Shown: positions 63,401 through 64,000 of the stretch, in pieces | Numbering within the stretch: the stretch's first letter is position 1 | Layout: each line of letters begins with the position of its first letter | NCBI GenBank assembly: GCA_003326195.1 | Contig: LXQE01000075.1 | Span: 195,917 to 259,916, forward strand | From: Nostoc punctiforme NIES-2108 | Lineage (GTDB): Bacteria > Cyanobacteriota > Cyanobacteriia > Cyanobacteriales > Nostocaceae | Length of the DNA stretch: 64,000 nt | Direction: 5' to 3' | The notes under the pieces: generated by a model | Told to the model about the DNA's origin: nothing | Databases searched by the model: none | The model's input: the letters and a program-made list of their open reading frames with translations, nothing else | Made by a program: the position numbers and the translations under genes

Positions 63401-64000
63401 GCGATCGCTGATGTCGCGGTAGAAAATGTCAAGACCATCTTCACTAGGGTAGGCGTGAATCTCCAGCCACAAGTCATACTTGGGTGGTAAGTAGTAGTGA
63501 TGCTCGAAATGGACGGGAATTTGCTCTGCCATCGCCCGTCGGTACTGACGCTCGACATTCGTACCTAATGATATAGGCCACTCCTCCCAGTGCGACTTAC
63601 CAATGACCTCTGTCCGGGATTTACCGTTAATTCGCTCTGCTTCGGCATTTTGGTAGATGATTCGCCAGTCCCGGTCTAGAGTAATAAATGCATCACTCAT
63701 GTTTTCTAGAGTGCGTGTGTTCCGCTGATTAGCTTGCTGTAATGCCGCTTCTGCTTGTTTGCGATCGTGTAGCGCTGCTTGCTGTTGGCTCAAATCAATA
63801 ACAAAGGCAATGACCGTTTCTTGAGTGTCTCCCAGCATCACAGAACCGAGCAGAACGGGAATGCGATCGCCATCTTTACGAATGTATTCTTTTTCAAAAG
63901 GCTTACATATTCCAGTAGTTCTTACTTCTTCCACTGAACGTTCGCTCAAAAGAAGATACTCAGGCGGAGTAATCTGGCGCCAGTTGATTTGGTTAGCAGA
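60404..64000 (-). CDS. Hybrid sensor histidine kinase/response regulator with PAS and GAF domains (5' end beyond window)
   Basis: At least 1198 residues; the frame stays open to the right edge, so the true start is outside. Domains in order: end of a PAS (EKEYIRKDGDRIPVLLGSVM), PAS with HYYLPPKYDLWLEI, PAS_3-type (EYRIRHKNNQYIYVLDQGIV), PAS (EKEFIRKDGSSVPVVVGYSL), PAS (NIPAAAWITNAEGRVLYLSP), GAF (about 150 residues), HisKA with LSHELRTPLNPILGW (phosphorylated His), HATPase_c (NLVSNAIKFTPQGG, RKFGGLGLGLAIV) and a C-terminal receiver (VLLVDDERD, SDIGMPEVDGY, ALTAY, KP). No membrane segment is seen, so it is probably a cytosolic sensor; the signal is unknown. Confidence 0.93.
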   Translation of the reverse strand, partial: SANQINWRQITPPEYLLLSERSVEEVRTTGICKPFEKEYIRKDGDRIPVLLGSVMLGDTQETVIAFVIDLSQQQAALHDRKQAEAALQQANQRNTRTLENMSDAFITLDRDWRIIYQNAEAERINGKSRTEVIGKSHWEEWPISLGTNVERQYRRAMAEQIPVHFEHHYYLPPKYDLWLEIHAYPSEDGLDIFYRDISDRKQIERALRQKEERLKLANERFELAASAVNCLIYDWNIKQDSVERTDGLTRILGYSLPEAEATGNWWCELVHPEDLPSVQEAILALVNSDRYAAEYRIRHKNNQYIYVLDQGIVVQRDADGNPLRLVGSTTDISKRKQAEKAVQASEERLRSFVKANIVGILFGDVNGSITEANDEFLRIVGYTQEDIQAGRLRWADITPSEYQYLDELAIAEATAKGTCTPYEKEFIRKDGSSVPVVVGYSLLGESRHKSVAFILDISDLKQAKKALSQSQEQFQAFMDNIPAAAWITNAEGRVLYLSPTYFSTFNVPINKAINKNIFDLYPVQIAQPLLDNIRIVAGTNQVVQTIESASRTDGTLGEFLVYKFPIADASGQCLVGGVAIDITERERALRERQLAEQALQERSERLKLLSETTSDLLSTERPLDLMNSLFSKLSAQMDLHCYFHYLIDTHENKQKLRLVAWNGITDEVFQAIEYLEFNEGLCGLVVQERRQIVVNNLPHSTHSHAHIFHALGITAYAGQPLIAQGKLLGVLSFASRTRTHFTSGEIALLQATSDQVAVALERAQLMASLQRRKEELIQANRIKDEFLAVLSHELRTPLNPILGWSKLLQTKKYDEATTTRALETIERNAKLQTQLIEDLLDVSRILQGKLSLNIATVNLETAIAAAIETVRLAAEAKSINLRFTILDFGLENSHRNLESIDFDKQPDNLKSRIQVALEAYQNSNSKFLVTGDSGRLQQVIWNLVSNAIKFTPQGGQVEISLESIGSQVKLRVSDTGKGISPDFLPFVFDYFRQADGATTRKFGGLGLGLAIVRHIVELHGGTVKAESLGEEQGATFTVMLPLIQVDLNSQQITSLPDDLPDFNGLKVLLVDDERDTRELIAFILEQSGAVVIQSGSAMEALRIMPQFQPNLLLSDIGMPEVDGYMLIRQIRAMSPELGGKIPAIALTAYAGEVDYQQAIAAGFGQHITKPVEPAKLLRAIANLIYSSSNFSSNHNMAY

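Overview
The window is a piece of a filamentous cyanobacterial chromosome, most likely Nostoc or a close relative. The evidence is a low-GC background, very many HIP1 octamers (GCGATCGC), a psbA gene for photosystem II D1, a GUN4 gene, heptanucleotide short tandem repeats of the ATGACAA / ATTGGGC type, many tiny dispersed repeats, and a dioxygenase/hydroperoxide-lyase pair matching the one characterised in Nostoc punctiforme. No rRNA, tRNA, CRISPR array or intact transposase was seen.

Layout. 1-472 is the start of dxr. 780-10251 is a cluster of polytopic membrane proteins: a PIG-V-like mannosyltransferase, a doubled EamA transporter, two near-identical Gpi18-like glycosyltransferases flanking an inverted ArnT-like gene, and a DUF2079 protein. 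10248-15261 is a defence-like operon on the minus strand: a nuclease-methylase fusion, a Uma2 nuclease, a specificity subunit and a HEPN-motif protein. A relic of the Uma2 tail lies beyond its far end, and an exact 42-bp tandem array lies upstream. 15935-30424 holds a PhoD-like phosphatase, an Rpn-type nuclease, malic enzyme, a psbA pseudogene, a Uma2 gene, intact psbA, a nickel/cobalt permease and an MBOAT/DUF1574 pair that probably O-acylates a polysaccharide. 30877-40605 holds ppc, small unknown genes, an aldo/keto reductase and dxs. 40700-44847 is an oxylipin cluster (DUF2235 hydrolase, linoleate dioxygenase, catalase-related lyase). 45304-54613 holds mtnA, icd, gun4, orphan antitoxin-like genes, a sugar-type ABC ATPase, a Uma2 gene between two integrase relics, and an exported Mn superoxide dismutase. 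54837-64000 holds rsmG, an ECF-like ATPase, a TPR protein, DUF3531, a Nudix hydrolase, several toxin-antitoxin genes and relics, DUF29, and a large hybrid PAS/GAF sensor kinase that runs off the right edge.

How the parts fit. dxr and dxs are the first two steps of the MEP isoprenoid pathway. ppc, malic enzyme and icd sit around C4 and 2-oxoglutarate metabolism. psbA and gun4 serve photosystem II and chlorophyll synthesis. The rest is accessory: defence, toxin-antitoxin genes, surface-glycan enzymes and abundant small repeats.

The most unusual items are the four-gene nuclease-methylase/Uma2/S-subunit/HEPN operon; a 132-133 bp inverted-repeat element present twice with flanking direct repeats; two unrelated-looking tandem arrays that share a 42-bp (2 x 21) period; start codons embedded in heptamer repeats; a psbA pseudogene that keeps its terminator; and the lipase-dioxygenase-lyase cluster.
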